64,000 bases of DNA from CAYPAV01 sp964408805 (GCA_964408805.1 CAYPAV010000014.1:54185-118184); one strand, 5' to 3'. Shown: positions 44,500-52,867, counted from the first letter of the stretch. A program made the numbers and translations. The notes: generated from the letters alone by a model not told the origin.

Positions 44500-44710
44500 A
44501 CACGCCACCCAACGAGTGACGCGCAAGGCTTTTATGAGAACGCTAAGGGCCTTGATTTTCCTAGACGGCCTCAAGAACAAATAGCCAACATTAGGTAGAC
44601 TCCACGCGCAAATCGTGGAATCTATTCATCGGCGAATTTTGCTGAACCTTCGATCCCAAACTGGTTGTCTTTACCCACGGGCAACCACGCCCGGGAAAGG
44701 AAGGCTTACC
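44500..44710. other. Non-coding segment inside the IS element
   Basis: 211 bases between the transposase and the micro-ORF at 44711. I see no convincing gene, repeat or terminator in it. It ends with GGAAAGGAAGG, the ribosome binding site of the micro-ORF. Confidence 0.5.
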
Positions 44711-44788
44711 ATGGCAAAACGACGCTGTGGCGGGTGCAAGACTGTGCGTGTTCGCACATTCAAACGCCGCAAACCTCGAAAGTGCTAG
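44711..44788 (+). CDS. 25-residue basic Cys-containing peptide, IS passenger candidate
   Basis: ATG 44711 to TAG 44788 encodes a very basic peptide beginning MAKRRCGGCKTVRVRTFKRR and ending in RKC. A CGGC knuckle near the N-terminus and a terminal Cys could bind metal or nucleic acid. A good ribosome binding site (AAGGAAGG, about 7 bases before the ATG) supports translation. It ends exactly next to the stop of the opposite-strand gene at 44789. Such a short gene may be chance; conservation in other IS1595 elements would decide. Confidence 0.45.
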   Translation: MAKRRCGGCKTVRVRTFKRRKPRKC

Positions 44789-44944
44789 TTAGCGGCTAGC
44801 CTTCGAGTCGGGGCGGCGGTCGGTCTTCTGATCGCCGCCGCCCTTTTTCTTATGTGGCTTGGGTGGCGTCTTTAGAAAGGTCTCCACCACACGCCGAAAC
44901 TGCGGGTTGTCGCGAGGATCAGACTTTTCAGGTGCCTTTGTCAT
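44789..44944 (-). CDS. Small basic protein (51 residues), IS passenger candidate
   Basis: From ATG 44944, a 51-residue protein beginning MTKAPEKSDPRDNPQFRRVV with a Lys/Gly-rich C-terminal half (PPKPHKKKGGG). It resembles short alphaproteobacterial hypothetical proteins with a DNP-FRR-V core that I recall near IS1595-type elements; this is memory, not a search. Its start codon shares the palindrome CATG with the start of the divergent 164-residue gene. It could be an antitoxin-like or nucleic-acid-binding partner; unproven. Confidence 0.5.
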   Translation of the reverse strand: MTKAPEKSDPRDNPQFRRVVETFLKTPPKPHKKKGGGDQKTDRRPDSKASR

Positions 44945-45437
44945 GCCAGACCCCATCTTAAATACCAAAACCCCCGACCCCGAAATTTTGATGAAGATCG
45001 GGACGGTCGCCAGCGAATGGGCATGGATCGAAATGCTGCTTGCCGAGATGCTAGCACAATTTTGCGATGCCAATCATGGCGCCATGTATGTCATTACACA
45101 AAATGTATCGAATGCGACCGTAACGGACTGGCTACGCATTCTAACCGAACTTCGAGTCGAGGACGGGGATACTGCGGATATTATCTTGGATTTGTTGAAA
45201 CAGATCAATGATACGAGGGCGGACCGAAACGTTGTCGTCCACGGCACTTGGCGCGGTCACAACGACCCCGGATTCGCCTGGGTTCAAACCGTAAAATGGG
45301 ATCGACGAGAGGTCGCGCGAGACGCACTTTGGTCCGTCGAGGACTTGAATGACCTCATCGACCGGATTACTGCCATTCAACTTATGCTCGGCAACATCGG
45401 TATCCAAATGGGTTTTCTCAAAACCCAAGCTTCGTAA
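44943..45437 (+). CDS. HEPN-like passenger protein in the IS element
   Basis: 164 residues from ATG 44943 (AGGTG 8 bases upstream). Mostly helical, with Trp-rich ASEWAWIEMLLAEMLAQF near residues 23-40 and the segment TRADRNVVVHGTW. In that segment Arg95 and His100 form an R-x4-H pair typical of HEPN ribonuclease-like domains. HEPN proteins often act as toxins or RNases. It is the last gene before the right inverted repeat and is divergent from a small basic protein. The HEPN assignment is inference from the motif and helical pattern. Confidence 0.5.
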   Translation: MPDPILNTKTPDPEILMKIGTVASEWAWIEMLLAEMLAQFCDANHGAMYVITQNVSNATVTDWLRILTELRVEDGDTADIILDLLKQINDTRADRNVVVHGTWRGHNDPGFAWVQTVKWDRREVARDALWSVEDLNDLIDRITAIQLMLGNIGIQMGFLKTQAS

Positions 45438-45480
45438 TCCCAAAGCACCGGCCTGTCGTTCCATAACTAATGTCCCAGTC

Positions 45481-45504
45481 TGCTATGTCAAGTATACAAT
45501 CGCC
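45481..45504. repeat. Right terminal inverted repeat of the IS1595 element
   Basis: TGCTATGTCAAGTATACAAT followed by CGCC, the imperfect complement of the left end. It is followed at once by the second TTCCGCAA. Confidence 0.88.
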
Positions 45505-45512
45505 TTCCGCAA
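45505..45512. repeat. Right 8-bp target-site duplication of the IS1595 element
   Basis: TTCCGCAA, identical to 43518-43525. Its final AA joins GGAG at 45513-45516 to rebuild the AAGGAG ribosome binding site of the SDR gene. Confidence 0.85.
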
Positions 45513-45522
45513 GGAGAAGATC

Positions 45523-46259
45523 ATGGACGGCAAAACCGCTTTCGTTTCGGGTTCGGGCCACAATATCGGCCGGGCCATCGCCCTCGAATTGGCCAGGCGG
45601 GGCTGCAATGTCGTGATCAACGGGTTGACCGACGGGGATGCCTGCGAGGCCGTCTCGGAGGAGATTCGGGCCGAGGGGGGCAAGCACTGGTGGCGATGGG
45701 CGATGTCGGTGACAGCGGGTCGGTTCGCGAGATGGCGGCGGCCATGCTGGGCCGCTTCGGCTCGGTGGACATTGTCGTCAACAACGCCGCGATCCGGCCG
45801 CACGCGCCCTTCCTCGAGATGGATGAAGACCATTGGCATCATGTGATCTCGGTCGACATGCATTCCGCTTTCTATACCGGCAAGGCGTTCCTTCCGGGCA
45901 TGGTGGCGAAGGGCTGGGGACGGATCATCAACATCACCGGCATGAATGCGATGCACGGCTATGACGGGCGCTGTCACGTCTCGGCCGCGAAACACGGGCT
46001 TTGGGGCATCACCAAGTCGATGGCCAAGGAATTCGGGCCAAAGGGTATTACCGTCAACGCGATCTCGCCGGGGCCGATCGGCGGGGAATATCGGGACAAA
46101 TCGATGCAGAGCCATATCGAGGAACAGGTCGCCCGAATTCCGCTCGGCCATCTCGGCGAGCCGCGCCACATCGCCGGCCTCTGCGGTTTTCTCGTGTCGG
46201 ATGACGGGGGTTTCGTCTCGGGTCAGATGATCGCCTGCAACGGCGCCACCCAGACCTGA
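45523..46259 (+). pseudogene. Short-chain dehydrogenase, broken by a one-base deletion (or sequence error)
   Basis: The frame from ATG 45523 encodes a normal SDR start (TAFVSGSGHNIGRAIALELA) and then loses homology after EEIRAEGG. The rest, from about 45690 in the next frame, continues with VDIVVNNAAIRPHAPF, SITGMN-type serine region and AAKHGLWGITKSMAKEF. Total length is 737 bases; adding one base gives 245 residues, right for an SDR. The likely loss is one G in the run of six at 45675-45680, which would read EGGQALVAMGDVGD. The catalytic Tyr position reads VSAAKH, so even the restored protein may lack the usual YxxxK. An IS element separates the gene from its original promoter. Confidence 0.75.
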
Positions 46260-46280
46260 GGACAAACGCGGGTCGGTCTC

Positions 46281-46970
46281 TTAAGCAGCGCTCTTGAAGC
46301 CGCGCGCGAGGCCATCAAAGAGGTCCAGCATACGCTCGCGCCAGGCGCGGATCGGATCGTCCGATGCCACGATTTCGAGCGGCGAGATCACCCGCGCCCA
46401 TTGGAAGGCGCCGAAAATGATGTAATCCGCATAAGCGGGCGCCTCGCCCGCGATCCCGTTCTCGGCGCCGAGGATGGTGCGAAGCGGCGTCAGGGCGGTA
46501 TCGAGACCGCCGAGGAAATCACTTTGTTTCCCACGAATCTCGTCGAGCGACATTCCGAATCGTTTCTCCCGGCTCGCCTTGAAGTAGTCCTTGTCGACCG
46601 GATGGATGCGTTCGTAGATATCGGGGACCAGACATCTGATCATGGCCGGGTGGAGCGTCGAGTCGGTCCAGGCATTGATGAACCCGGTCACCGCGCGCCC
46701 CGCTTCCCCACCGAAGAGCGACGGATTGTCCGGGTAGCTCTCTTCCAGGAAATTCGCGATGTTCCAGGAGTCGGCGACCGCCTGGCCGCCATCGACCAAT
46801 ACCGGAACGGTCTTGGCGTCGCAGAATTCCAGCTTGTCCTTTTCGGTGAAGTGCCAGGGCTCGAATTCGGCTTCGAGCTCCTTATGGGCCAATGCCATTC
46901 TCGTCCGCCAGCAATTGGGACTGAAGCGGAGATCATCCGCGCCGCAAAGGTCGTAAACTTTTAACGTCAT
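46281..46970 (-). CDS. Glutathione S-transferase family protein
   Basis: 229 residues. The thioredoxin-like domain begins LKVYDLCGADDLRFSPNCWR, with Ser/Asn at the site contacting glutathione and the cis-Pro in TVPVLVDGGQAV. A helical C-terminal domain follows (about 90-229). The SPNCWRTRMALAHK segment resembles beta-etherase (LigE/LigF-like) GSTs. It is divergent from the DOPA-dioxygenase-like gene across 141 bases with two palindromes. Confidence 0.85.
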   Translation of the reverse strand: MTLKVYDLCGADDLRFSPNCWRTRMALAHKELEAEFEPWHFTEKDKLEFCDAKTVPVLVDGGQAVADSWNIANFLEESYPDNPSLFGGEAGRAVTGFINAWTDSTLHPAMIRCLVPDIYERIHPVDKDYFKASREKRFGMSLDEIRGKQSDFLGGLDTALTPLRTILGAENGIAGEAPAYADYIIFGAFQWARVISPLEIVASDDPIRAWRERMLDLFDGLARGFKSAA

Positions 46971-47000
46971 TGCCCCGTCTGTCCTTCTCGATCTTTTGAT

Positions 47001-47044
47001 TTCGCCTCTTGGCTCCGAGGCGAATAGTATTGAGAGATATACTA
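47001..47044. repeat. Two adjacent perfect inverted repeats in a divergent intergenic region
   Basis: TTCGCCTC (47001-47008) pairs with GAGGCGAA (47017-47024). Directly next to it TAGTAT (47025-47030) pairs with ATACTA (47039-47044). They lie between the start codons of the GST (46970, minus) and the DOPA-dioxygenase-like gene (47112, plus) and may be operators or a hairpin. Confidence 0.5.
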
Positions 47045-47111
47045 TCGTCTTTTTCCTGCTTGGCTAACCCGAGCCGACTTGTGCCGGGCGTATGGATGAG
47101 GGAGGCCCTGG

Positions 47112-47465
47112 ATGACCGAGGAACGTACGATCGATGCGATCGAGAGCTATCACGCCCATGTCTATTACGACGCCGAGAGCAAACCGCGGGCGGCGGCGGT
47201 GCGCGAGGCGGTCGACCGGCGCTTCGGGGGCGCGGTGGTGCTCGGCCGCTGGCACGACAAACCGGTCGGGCCGCATCCGTGCTGGAGCTATCAGATCGCC
47301 TTCGAGCCGACCCTGTTCGCGGAACTCGTCCCCTGGCTCAGCCTCAACCGTGACGGCCTGACGGTTTTCGTGCACCCCCAAAGCGGGGAGTCGGTCCCGG
47401 ATCACGTCGACCACGCAATCTGGCTTGGCGAACAATACGAGATCGACGCGTCGGTTCTTTCCTGA
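47112..47465 (+). CDS. DOPA 4,5-dioxygenase family protein
   Basis: 117 residues, the length of this small extradiol-type family. Conserved His motifs are ESYHAHVYYD near the N-terminus, GPHPCWSYQIAF in the middle and LTVFVHPQSGE plus DHVDHAIWLGE near the end, providing metal ligands. Family members cleave catechol rings such as DOPA, but the bacterial substrates are mostly unknown. It is followed by a convergent gene 9 bases away. Confidence 0.82.
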   Translation: MTEERTIDAIESYHAHVYYDAESKPRAAAVREAVDRRFGGAVVLGRWHDKPVGPHPCWSYQIAFEPTLFAELVPWLSLNRDGLTVFVHPQSGESVPDHVDHAIWLGEQYEIDASVLS

Positions 47466-47474
47466 AGCCCGTCG

Positions 47475-48119
47475 TTACTTCAACAGCTTCTCGAGTTTCA
47501 GGACGACCCGCATGTAGCGCTTGGCTTGTGCCAGGCCGCCCTCGTGTTTCTTCCAGCTGACCTTGCCGTCCTTGTTGGTGTCCTTCCCGAGGAGCACCTC
47601 CTGGCACATCCGACGGACCAGCCGCATGACCCGAAAGGCGTTGCGGGAGGTCTTCATTCGCTGGACCTTGCCGAGGAGATCGCTGATGCGGTCCGAGCGG
47701 GCCACGACGTTCTTGGCCGAAGTCGCGATCCAGCGGGAATAGGAGCGGACTTTCTCAGACGCATCCGGGCTCTTGCCGGCAGCGGTGGCGTATGACGCGA
47801 TTCCCGCCGCCGCCTTCTTGACGCCGAAGCCGTGTCCCGGTCCGGTCTTTTGCCAGGACGGATCGATCGCGTGCTGGACCGCTCTTGCCTGCGCTTTCAT
47901 GTATTCGAGGTCTTCCGGTTTCTTCGCGGCAAGAGCGGCCTCGACCAGCGCTGTTTGAATCTCGGCCTCCGCCATGGCCAGAAACCCGCGTTTTCCGTCC
48001 GGGGTCATGACCTGCAGCAAATAGGCATGCGACTTCTTCTGCGCGGCGTCGGTCGGCGGCGCCGGGAAATTGACGGCGACAACGAGGAGACAAGCGAAAG
48101 CGAGGCGCGACCGGATCAT
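47475..48119 (-). CDS. Secreted protein with one EF-hand-like loop, unknown function
   Basis: 214 residues. A signal peptide (about 1-25: RLAFACLLVVAVNFPAPPTDA) precedes a mostly helical body. Near the C-terminus, KDTNKDGKVSWKKHEGG fits a calcium-binding EF-hand loop (Asp, Asn, Asp, Gly spacing). Only one such loop is seen. Family not recognised. It ends 43 bases before the SLC13 transporter's stop on the same strand. Confidence 0.6.
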   Translation of the reverse strand: MIRSRLAFACLLVVAVNFPAPPTDAAQKKSHAYLLQVMTPDGKRGFLAMAEAEIQTALVEAALAAKKPEDLEYMKAQARAVQHAIDPSWQKTGPGHGFGVKKAAAGIASYATAAGKSPDASEKVRSYSRWIATSAKNVVARSDRISDLLGKVQRMKTSRNAFRVMRLVRRMCQEVLLGKDTNKDGKVSWKKHEGGLAQAKRYMRVVLKLEKLLK

Positions 48120-48162
48120 CTATCCAATGTGCCCCGCCGCGCGGTTTCGGTGCAAGGGGAAG

Positions 48163-49941
48163 TCAAAGCGGCCAGACCAGCAGCAGCACGGGCGTCGCGA
48201 CCAACAGGATCAGGACTTCCAGCGGCAGACCCATCGGCCAATAGTCACCGAAGCGATAACCGCCCGGTCCCATGACCAGAACATTCGACTGATGTCCGAT
48301 AGGCGTGAGGAAGGCGCAGGAACTGCCGATCGCGACGGCCATCAGGAAGGGGTCCGCGCTGACGCCGAGACGGGTCGCGATTTCGGCCGCGAGCGGCGCC
48401 ATCAACACTGCCGTGGCCGCGTTGTTCACAATGTCCGAGAGAATCATCGCCGCCGCCATGACCAACACCAAAATCCAGACCGGCGAGAGATAGGCCGCCA
48501 GCGCGGCGACTCCGTTCGCAATGAGGGCGGTGCCGCCGGATTGTTCCAAGGCGCCGCCGACCGGGACCAGGGCCGCCAACAACACGATGATCGGCCAATC
48601 GATCGCGTCATAGACTTCGCGCAGCGTCGTTCGGCCCAGGAAGACGAAGATCAAAACCGTGGTGAAGAACGCGATCGGTGCCGAAACCCAGCCGAGAGCC
48701 ACGGTCGCGATCGCCGCGGCGAAGATAAAAATTGGCAGCGTCGTGGGCTGGCGGTCGAGACCGAGATTGCGATCGGGCAGCGGCAGGCATCCGAGCTGGC
48801 TCAGCGTCTCCGGCATCGCCTCGATATTGCCTTGTACCAGCAGGACGTCGCCGGGCCGGAAGCGGAGACGGTTCAGTCGGTCGCGGATCGGCCGGCCGTG
48901 TCGCGCCACGGCGAGAAGGTTGAGCCCGTAATGGCGGCCGAGCTGGGCCTGCCGGCTGGTTCGGCCGACCAGCCGCGCATGGGGCGAGATCACGGCTTCG
49001 ACCAGCCCGATCGAGCTCGACGAGAGTTCCGTCGGATCGAGCGTTCGGGTCCCGACGGGCTTTAGGCCGGTTGCGTTCAGCAGGCCTTCGATCCCCGTCG
49101 GTTCGCCTTCCAGGAGTAGATGATCGGCGCTCCGGAGGATCTCGTCCGGGCGTGGGCCAAGCCGCCGCTGGCCGCGTCGCACCAGGGCCACGACGGCGAT
49201 TCCTTCCTCGCCGCCCTGGACGAGGAGCTCTTCGATCGAAAGTCCGATCAGCGGGGATTTTCGCGGTACCAGGACTTCCGTGATGTAGTTTTCGATCCGA
49301 AACGGGTCGTCGTTCGCCTGCGCGTCGCCGGACCGATCGGGTATCAGCCGCCAGCCGATGGTCGAGATGAACAGAAGGCCGACGACGGCGACGGCGAGGC
49401 CGACCGGCGAGAAATCGAACATGCCGAAGGCGGTGCCCGAGAAATCCTCGCGATAGGTGGCGACGATGATGTTCGGCGGCGTGCCGATCATGGTCACCAG
49501 ACCGCCGAGGAGCGAGCCGAAGGACAGTGGCATGAGAAGATCGTGCGGCGACCGGTCGGTGCGCCGCGCGATCTGCAGCACGACGGGCATGAGAAGCGCC
49601 AGTGCCCCCACATTGTTCATGAAGCCGGACAGGGCGGCGACCAGCGCCGAGATCATGCCGACCTGGAGCGAGGGGCCGAGCTCCGCGCGCCCCAGCCGCC
49701 CCGCCAGCCAGCCGACGATACCGGTACCCTGAAGGGTCCGGCTGATGATCAGAACCGTCGCCACGGTGATCACGGCCGGATGGCCGAAGCCTAGAAACGC
49801 CGCTTCGGTATCGATCACGCCGCCGAACACGACCGCCAGCAAGGCGACCACCGCGACGGCGTCGTATCGCCACCGGCCCCAGATGAAGAGCGCCAGCGTG
49901 ACCCCGAGCACCGAAAAGACATAGGCCTGTTCGAAGGTCAT
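48163..49941 (-). CDS. SLC13-family permease with two TrkA-C-like domains
   Basis: 592 residues from ATG 49941; the longer upstream frame lacks homology. Membrane segments occupy about 1-195 and 390-592, with two cytoplasmic RCK/TrkA-C-like domains between (about 215-375, each with a core such as IGLSIEELLVQGGEEGIAVVALVRRG). The substrate-site motifs SFGSLLGGLVTMIGTPPNII and the matching C-terminal SSCAFLTPIGHQSNVLVMGPG are clear. Such proteins import di- or tricarboxylates or sulfate with sodium. Divergent from serC. Confidence 0.87.
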   Translation of the reverse strand: MTFEQAYVFSVLGVTLALFIWGRWRYDAVAVVALLAVVFGGVIDTEAAFLGFGHPAVITVATVLIISRTLQGTGIVGWLAGRLGRAELGPSLQVGMISALVAALSGFMNNVGALALLMPVVLQIARRTDRSPHDLLMPLSFGSLLGGLVTMIGTPPNIIVATYREDFSGTAFGMFDFSPVGLAVAVVGLLFISTIGWRLIPDRSGDAQANDDPFRIENYITEVLVPRKSPLIGLSIEELLVQGGEEGIAVVALVRRGQRRLGPRPDEILRSADHLLLEGEPTGIEGLLNATGLKPVGTRTLDPTELSSSSIGLVEAVISPHARLVGRTSRQAQLGRHYGLNLLAVARHGRPIRDRLNRLRFRPGDVLLVQGNIEAMPETLSQLGCLPLPDRNLGLDRQPTTLPIFIFAAAIATVALGWVSAPIAFFTTVLIFVFLGRTTLREVYDAIDWPIIVLLAALVPVGGALEQSGGTALIANGVAALAAYLSPVWILVLVMAAAMILSDIVNNAATAVLMAPLAAEIATRLGVSADPFLMAVAIGSSCAFLTPIGHQSNVLVMGPGGYRFGDYWPMGLPLEVLILLVATPVLLLVWPL

Positions 49942-50029
49942 CTTCCGATTGATTCCAGCATATGGGTGGCGTGCTCCCGAGGCGGCAAAGCAGTGTATTT
50001 TGCTGCACTGCAACATTAAACGCGTTGAC

Positions 50030-50077
50030 GGGGTGGCTCCAGATTCATACTGTGCGCCACCCCGACATCCGGATGTC
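50030..50077 (+). promoter_or_regulatory. Two-hairpin leader upstream of serC (serC RNA motif-like)
   Basis: GGGGTGGC at 50030-50037 pairs perfectly with GCCACCCC at 50056-50063. Immediately after, GACATC (50064-50069) pairs with GATGTC (50072-50077). The serC start is 30 bases further. Position and layout match the serC leader motif described from alphaproteobacteria, thought to regulate serC in cis. The match to the Rfam model was not run. Confidence 0.6.
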
Positions 50078-50107
50078 GAGCGAAACATATTTTACGAGAG
50101 CAAGACA

Positions 50108-51262
50108 ATGGTTAAGCCGAACACCCGCCCCAATCGTCCCGAGTTCTCGTCCGGTCCCTGCGCCAAACGGCCGGGATGGTCGCCGGACGTGATCAAGGAA
50201 GCGTTGCTCGGGCGATCGCACCGTTCGGGCGAAGGTAAGGCGCGTCTCAACGCGGTGATTGAAACCAGCCGGGAAATTCTCGGCATGCCCGATGATTATC
50301 GCCTTGGAATCGTGCCGGCCTCGGATACGGGGGCGGTCGAGATGGCGCTCTGGTCGCTTCTGGGCGCGCGCGGCGTCGATGTCCTGGCATGGGAGAATTT
50401 CGGTAAGACATGGGCGGTCGATACGCGCGATCATTTGGCGCTGGAGGATCTCCGCATTCTCGAGGCTCCTTACGGCGAGCTTGCCGATCTTGCCGCCGTT
50501 GATTTCGCGCGCGACGTCGTCTTCACCTGGAACGGCACGACGAGCGGCGTCCGCGTGCCCGACGGCGATTGGATCGCCGACGATCGCGCGGGATTGACGA
50601 TCTGCGATGCCACCTCCGCGGTTTTTTGCATGGAGCTTCCCTGGGAGAAACTCGACGTGGTTACCTGGTCGTGGCAGAAGGCGCTCGGCGGCGAGGCGGC
50701 GCACGGCATGCTGGCGCTGTCGCCGCGCGCGGTGGAACGGCTCGAATCCCACACGCCGCCCTGGCCGTTGCCGAAACTGTTCCGGCTTACCAAGGAACAG
50801 GTCCTGATCGACGGCATTTTCACCGGTGCGACCATCAACACCCCCTCCATGCTGTGCGTCGAGGATTGTCTAGATGCGCTCGAATGGGCGAAGTCGGTCG
50901 GCGGGCTCGAGGGTCTGATCGCGCGATCCGAGGCCAGCCTGGCCGCCGTGGCCGCTTGGGTCGAACGGACCGACTGGATCGAATTTCTGGCATTCGATCC
51001 GGAAACGATCTCGAACACGTCGATTTGCCTGAAGATCGCCGAGGCATCGGGCCTTTCGCCGGATGAGATGGCCGCCGCGCCGAAGAAGATCGCCGATCTT
51101 CTCGCCGCCGAGGGTGTTGCCTTCGATATCAAGGGGCATCGCGAGGCGCCGCCGAATATCCGTATTTGGGGCGGACCGACGGTCGATAGCGCCGATGTCG
51201 CTCTGCTTTTGCCCTGGCTCGATTGGGCTTTCGCGGAAATATCCCGCGCCAAAGCCGCCTGA
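50108..51262 (+). CDS. serC: Phosphoserine aminotransferase
   Basis: 384 residues from ATG 50108. A PLP-dependent aminotransferase that makes phosphoserine in serine synthesis. The N-terminal RPEFSSGPCAKRPGW, the phosphate-contact region GRSHRSGEGKARL and the PLP lysine in WSWQKALGGEAAHGML mark the alphaproteobacterial SerC type. It lies 14 bases before serA and has a structured leader, so the pair is probably controlled together. Confidence 0.9.
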   Translation: MVKPNTRPNRPEFSSGPCAKRPGWSPDVIKEALLGRSHRSGEGKARLNAVIETSREILGMPDDYRLGIVPASDTGAVEMALWSLLGARGVDVLAWENFGKTWAVDTRDHLALEDLRILEAPYGELADLAAVDFARDVVFTWNGTTSGVRVPDGDWIADDRAGLTICDATSAVFCMELPWEKLDVVTWSWQKALGGEAAHGMLALSPRAVERLESHTPPWPLPKLFRLTKEQVLIDGIFTGATINTPSMLCVEDCLDALEWAKSVGGLEGLIARSEASLAAVAAWVERTDWIEFLAFDPETISNTSICLKIAEASGLSPDEMAAAPKKIADLLAAEGVAFDIKGHREAPPNIRIWGGPTVDSADVALLLPWLDWAFAEISRAKAA

Positions 51263-51276
51263 CACCGGCATTGGCC

Positions 51277-52854
51277 ATGGCAAAAGTCCTGATTTCGGAC
51301 GAACTGAGCCCTCGCGCGGTACAGGTCTTCGAGGAGCGCGGTATCGAGGTCGATTTTCGTCCCGGCTTGTCGCCGGATGATTTGGCGGCCGCGATCGAGG
51401 CGGCGGATGGGCTCGCGGTTCGTTCCGCCACGCAGGTGACGGCGGCGCTCTTGGACCGCGCACCCGCGCTCAAGGCGGTCGGAAGGGCCGGGATCGGCGT
51501 CGACAATATCGACGTCGCGGCGGCGACTCAGCGCGGCATCGTCGTGATGAATACGCCCTATGGCAATTCCGTCACCACCGCCGAACACGCGATCGCCATG
51601 CTGATGGCCCTGGCACGTCAGATTCCCGAGGCCAGCAACTCGACCCATGCCGGGAAATGGGAGAAGTCCGCCTTCATGGGCATGGAGGTCGCCTCCAAGA
51701 CCTTGGGGCTCGTCGGTTGCGGCAATGTCGGTTCGATCGTTGCCGACCGGGCGCAGGGTTTGAAGATGCGGGTGATCGTCTACGATCCCTTTCTTTCGGT
51801 CGAGCGGGCGAACGACATCGGCGTCGAAAAGGTCGAATTCGACACCCTATTGGCGCGGGCCGACGTCATTACCATTCACGCACCCCTGACCGATGGGACC
51901 CGCAACCTGCTTGACGCCGCGGCGTTCCAGCGGATGAAGGACGACGTTCGTCTCGTCAATTGTGCGCGCGGCGGCATCGTCGTCGAAGCGGATCTCAAAG
52001 CTGCGATTGAATCCGGCAAGGTCGCCGGAGCCGCCGTCGATGTCTTTGCCGAGGAGCCGGCGCGCGAAAACGTTCTCTTCGGCGTGCCGCATGTGATCGC
52101 CACACCACATCTCGGGGCGGCGACCAGCGAGGCGCAGGAGAACGTCGCCGTCCAGGTGGCCGAACAGATGTCGGACTACCTCTTGAACGGCGCCGTCTCG
52201 AACGCCATCAACATGCCGTCGGTCTCGGCCGAGGATGCGCCGAAACTGAAACCCTATATGTCGCTCGCGGAAAAGCTCGGCAGCTTCGCGGGGCAATTGA
52301 CCGAGACCGGCCTGAGAGGCGTCACCGTCGAGTTTCACGGTCATGTCGCGACCCTAAATACCCGTCCGTTGGTGGCCGCGGCGCTTGCCGGGCTCCTGCG
52401 GCCGTTGCTCGACAACGTCAACATGGTGAACGCGCCGACGATCGCGCGCGAACGTAATATCGATATCATTGAGACCAAGCATGAAGGTCCGGGCGATTAC
52501 GAAACCCTGATCCGGCTTTCGCTGACCACCGAGCGCCGGTCGCGCGGCGTCTCGGGGACCATCTTCGGCGGCAATCGCGAGCGAATCGTCGAGATCAAGG
52601 ATATCCCGATCGAGGCCGAACTCGGACCCTATATGCTTTACATCACCAACAAGGATCGTCCGGGCGTAATCGGTGATCTGGGCAGGATGCTGGGCGATGC
52701 CGGGGTCAATATCGCGACCTTCCATCTCGGCCGCGCGGCACCCGGAGAGGACGCCATTGCCCTGCTCCAGGTCGATCAGGCAATCGGTCCGGACTTGCTG
52801 GCGAAGGTCGAGGCACTTCCCAATGTCGTCCAGGTGAAGGCGCTGAAGTTTTAG
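51277..52854 (+). CDS. serA: D-3-phosphoglycerate dehydrogenase
   Basis: 525 residues from ATG 51277, the long form with a C-terminal ACT domain. NAD-binding motif LGLVGCGNVGSIVADRA near residue 145. Catalytic residues lie in NCARGGIV (Arg), AEEPAREN (Glu) and TPHLGAAT (His). The ACT region (about 450-525) includes KDRPGVIGDLGRMLGDAGVN, where serine may bind. It starts the serine pathway that SerC continues. Confidence 0.92.
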   Translation: MAKVLISDELSPRAVQVFEERGIEVDFRPGLSPDDLAAAIEAADGLAVRSATQVTAALLDRAPALKAVGRAGIGVDNIDVAAATQRGIVVMNTPYGNSVTTAEHAIAMLMALARQIPEASNSTHAGKWEKSAFMGMEVASKTLGLVGCGNVGSIVADRAQGLKMRVIVYDPFLSVERANDIGVEKVEFDTLLARADVITIHAPLTDGTRNLLDAAAFQRMKDDVRLVNCARGGIVVEADLKAAIESGKVAGAAVDVFAEEPARENVLFGVPHVIATPHLGAATSEAQENVAVQVAEQMSDYLLNGAVSNAINMPSVSAEDAPKLKPYMSLAEKLGSFAGQLTETGLRGVTVEFHGHVATLNTRPLVAAALAGLLRPLLDNVNMVNAPTIARERNIDIIETKHEGPGDYETLIRLSLTTERRSRGVSGTIFGGNRERIVEIKDIPIEAELGPYMLYITNKDRPGVIGDLGRMLGDAGVNIATFHLGRAAPGEDAIALLQVDQAIGPDLLAKVEALPNVVQVKALKF

Positions 52855-52867
52855 GCCGGCGGAATTC

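Larger units (their letters stand above)
43526..45504 (+). mobile_element. Complete IS1595-family insertion sequence with passenger genes
   Basis: 1979 bp bounded by 24-bp terminal inverted repeats (43526-43549 and 45481-45504, 22 of 24 matching) and by identical 8-bp flanks TTCCGCAA. It carries an ISXO2-like transposase plus three candidate passenger genes: a 25-residue Cys-containing basic peptide, a divergent 51-residue protein and a 164-residue HEPN-like protein. IS1595 elements of some groups are known to carry passengers. The intact repeats, duplication and transposase frame suggest a recent, possibly active insertion. It landed at the ribosome binding site of the SDR gene at 45523. Confidence 0.9.

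Noticed and set aside
47009..47353. Open frame overlapping the DOPA-dioxygenase-like gene in another frame
   Set aside because: The in-frame product of the other frame has the conserved His motifs; this one has none.
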